From assembly GCA_002684875.1 (NCBI GenBank), contig NYVY01000044.1:6076-14506 (forward strand): a stretch of DNA of 8,431 bases, written 5' to 3'. The notes below the pieces were generated by a model, which was not told where the DNA came from, did no database searches, and was given only the letters and a program-made list of their open reading frames with translations. The DNA comes from Pseudomonadota bacterium. GTDB taxonomy: Bacteria; Pseudomonadota; Gammaproteobacteria; Burkholderiales; Burkholderiaceae_A. The position numbers and the translations under genes were made by a program. How positions within the stretch are numbered: position 1 is the first letter of the stretch; each line of letters opens with the position of its first letter. This document shows positions 6,962 to 8,431 of the stretch, in pieces.

Positions 6962-7572
6962 CCTCTAACCATCTTTTTCAATCTTTTTTGTATTCTAAGA
7001 ACTTTATCGGGGTATCTGCTCTTACTCGATTGTCTGACTCCAACATACGCAAGTAGTGCCCTGCGATAGCTACCATACCGTCTATAATAATTTGACAAAA
7101 TCTCAGTCCCAACAAATACATTAGTTCTAACTTCTAAAATATTTGCAAACCCTCCATATTTCTCAAACTTTTTTTTATGAATTTTTGGCATTATTTGCAT
7201 AAGGCCCTGCGCCCCTGCGCTGCTTTCTGCTAAGGGATTAAAACTTGATTCAATAGCTATAATTGCAATAATTAGATGTGCATCAATTTCAAAAATATCT
7301 GAAGCATTAAATGCACTATTTACAATTTCTTTGGTTGGTTTATAAGAAACTCGATATTTGCGAGAAACCCATTTTGCTATGCTTACTTTTTCCCTTTCCC
7401 TTTCAATATCGATAGCTGTAGGTATTGGGGCTTTCTCTAAAAAACTTTTCTGATTCCAAATATCGATCCATATTTTTATTCTTTTGTTCCCTGCATCGGA
7501 AAAAAATATACTGTAAAAAATAATTAAAATACTGAGAGCCCCCAGCATTTTTGAATGAATTTTAAGTCTCAT
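6958..7572 (-). CDS. Small membrane-anchored lytic transglycosylase (SLT domain)
   Basis: Predicted to cleave the MurNAc-GlcNAc bond of peptidoglycan, forming 1,6-anhydro-muropeptides, on the outer face of the inner membrane. From the ATG at 7572 it has 204 residues. A basic start (MRLKIHSK) leads into one hydrophobic segment, about residues 9-24 (MLGALSILIIFYSIFF), which looks like a signal anchor with no lipobox. The SLT domain (goose-lysozyme-like, family 1) fills the C-terminal half: IIAIIAIESSFNPLAESSAGAQGLMQIMP at about 101-129, with the catalytic glutamate E108 in IES, then a GTEILSNYYRRYGS segment and AYVGV. It resembles short SLT proteins known from betaproteobacteria; I know no standard symbol. 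A GTG at 7590 would add six residues; neither start has a clear ribosome binding site, and I prefer the ATG because it puts the basic region first. It follows dacB closely, so the two are probably co-transcribed. Confidence 0.88.
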   Translation of the reverse strand: MRLKIHSKMLGALSILIIFYSIFFSDAGNKRIKIWIDIWNQKSFLEKAPIPTAIDIEREREKVSIAKWVSRKYRVSYKPTKEIVNSAFNASDIFEIDAHLIIAIIAIESSFNPLAESSAGAQGLMQIMPKIHKKKFEKYGGFANILEVRTNVFVGTEILSNYYRRYGSYRRALLAYVGVRQSSKSRYPDKVLRIQKRLKKMVRG

Positions 7573-7605
7573 AACAGTCTGGCCAATCACTCATATGAAC
7601 TAATT

Positions 7606-8431
7606 TTATTTATCCAAGTACAGAAGATTTACAAACTTATCCAATATTAATTTAACCTTGTCAGCTTTTTTATGGTTCACAAATACCGTAAAAATAACCC
7701 ATTCGTTCTTTTGAGTAAATATATATCCAGAAATTGCTTGAACACCCTCTAAACTCCCTGTTTTTACCCAAGCCCTCCCAGATACCTCCATACCTCTAAA
7801 CCTGTTAATGGTTGTACCTTCCTGGCCAGCCCTGGCTAAGGAGTTTTTCCAAACTTCAAACTCATCATTTAGAACTGCATCCGCTAATACAGAGCTTAAA
7901 TCTTCAGGTGTGATTTTTGTTTTGCGACTCAATCCAGCTCCATTATCAATCAAAACTGGTGTATCTAAAATACTTTTTTCTTGGAACCATTCAGAAAGAA
8001 TTTTTCTAGATTTCTGCAAACTTCCAGCCTCATCCATTTTTGAAGAAAAATTTAGAAAAAGGTTTCTAGCCATCGGATTATTGCTGAGAGTATTAATATC
8101 CTTTAGTAAAGATCCAAGCTCTCTCGGATTATGCCAAATGTAAAAAGGTTTAACGTTTTCAGGAACAATACCTCGCTGTAAAACTTGTTTGAAGGAACCT
8201 CCAGAATCTATCCATAACTGCTTGAACATTGAATAGGCAAACTTGTCATGACTCAAAATTCCGATATACAACCTACGACGCTTGCAGCGAGTTCCGAAGG
8301 TGCCGGAGACGGCTAATGTGCCTTCCATTTCTCTGAGATGTATCTTATTTCTACTGCAGTTTCCCCGCAACCATCTAATATTATTTTTAATTTTTACATC
8401 TGCGAGAGGAGGGTGAATTGATACATCAAGT
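7606..8431 (-). CDS. dacB: D-alanyl-D-alanine carboxypeptidase/endopeptidase, PBP4 (peptidase S13) family, C-terminal part
   Basis: DacB-type enzymes trim D-alanine from, or cut cross-links in, periplasmic peptidoglycan. The last 274 codons are present; the frame is open to the right edge, so the N terminus with signal peptide and SxxK nucleophile motif lies outside. Visible are LSNNPMARNLFLNF, carrying the SxN motif (SNN, fragment residues 116-118, bases 8077-8085), LIDNGAGLSR (about 160-169), and WVKTGSLEGVQAISGYI with the KTG triad (223-225, bases 7756-7764). Both active-site motifs within the fragment are intact, so the enzyme looks functional. The frame continues past the TTG at 8370 (ADVKIKNNIRWLRGN), so that codon is internal and not a start. 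The next gene encodes a lytic transglycosylase, giving a two-gene peptidoglycan-remodelling unit. The family is certain; the symbol follows usual naming. Confidence 0.9.
   Translation of the reverse strand, partial: LDVSIHPPLADVKIKNNIRWLRGNCSRNKIHLREMEGTLAVSGTFGTRCKRRRLYIGILSHDKFAYSMFKQLWIDSGGSFKQVLQRGIVPENVKPFYIWHNPRELGSLLKDINTLSNNPMARNLFLNFSSKMDEAGSLQKSRKILSEWFQEKSILDTPVLIDNGAGLSRKTKITPEDLSSVLADAVLNDEFEVWKNSLARAGQEGTTINRFRGMEVSGRAWVKTGSLEGVQAISGYIFTQKNEWVIFTVFVNHKKADKVKLILDKFVNLLYLDK

Noticed and set aside
7591..7598. Palindrome TCATATGA between dacB and the transglycosylase as an operator
   Set aside because: Eight bases of AT-rich palindrome are expected by chance, and it lies inside a likely co-transcribed pair.
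8368..8370. TTG at 8370 as the start of a short 254-residue carboxypeptidase
   Set aside because: The frame stays open upstream to the window edge and reads like the S13 family, so the protein is cut by the window and does not start there.
1..8431. A novel defence, mobile or regulatory system in the window
   Set aside because: All DNA is accounted for by recognisable housekeeping genes; I saw no transposase, integrase, toxin-antitoxin, repeat array, structured RNA or foreign-looking segment.

Overview
The window is an ordinary stretch of AT-rich bacterial chromosome (AT-rich by eye, not counted). It is almost entirely coding and carries a central-carbon-metabolism gene cluster beside a cell-wall pair. 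I read it as a proteobacterium, most likely an AT-rich betaproteobacterium with a compact genome. The Gap, Pyk, RsmE and lytic transglycosylase sequences have the character of Burkholderiales-type homologues. The order tkt-gap-pgk-pyk-purC, with rsmE diverging from tkt, is also one I associate with that class. The lineage is an inference from memory; no search was run.

Left and centre (1-6154, all minus strand, read right to left): transketolase (tkt), glyceraldehyde-3-phosphate dehydrogenase (gap), phosphoglycerate kinase (pgk), pyruvate kinase (pyk), then the first 125 codons of SAICAR synthetase (purC), cut by the window's left edge. Gaps between genes are about 3 to 30 bases with no visible terminator, so this looks like one transcript. 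A good sigma70-type promoter candidate lies upstream of tkt at 6193-6223. Together the genes cover the non-oxidative pentose phosphate step, lower glycolysis/gluconeogenesis from glyceraldehyde 3-phosphate to 3-phosphoglycerate, the pyruvate kinase step, and a purine step. Fructose-bisphosphate aldolase, which I recall lying between pyk and purC in many betaproteobacteria, is not there.

Right side: rsmE (plus strand, 6233-6961) diverges from tkt and encodes the 16S rRNA m3U1498 methyltransferase. It converges on a minus-strand pair, a D-alanyl-D-alanine carboxypeptidase of the PBP4/DacB family (5' end cut by the right edge) followed by a small membrane-anchored lytic transglycosylase. Both of these act on peptidoglycan. 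The rsmE and transglycosylase stop codons share a TTAA palindrome.

No RNA gene, mobile element, CRISPR array or long repeat is visible, and no stretch over 100 bases lacks a gene. I found no sign of an undescribed system. The points worth checking are mostly at the level of start codons: tkt, pgk and pyk all lack a conventional ATG start, and pyk has a strong Shine-Dalgarno placed for an ATA codon.
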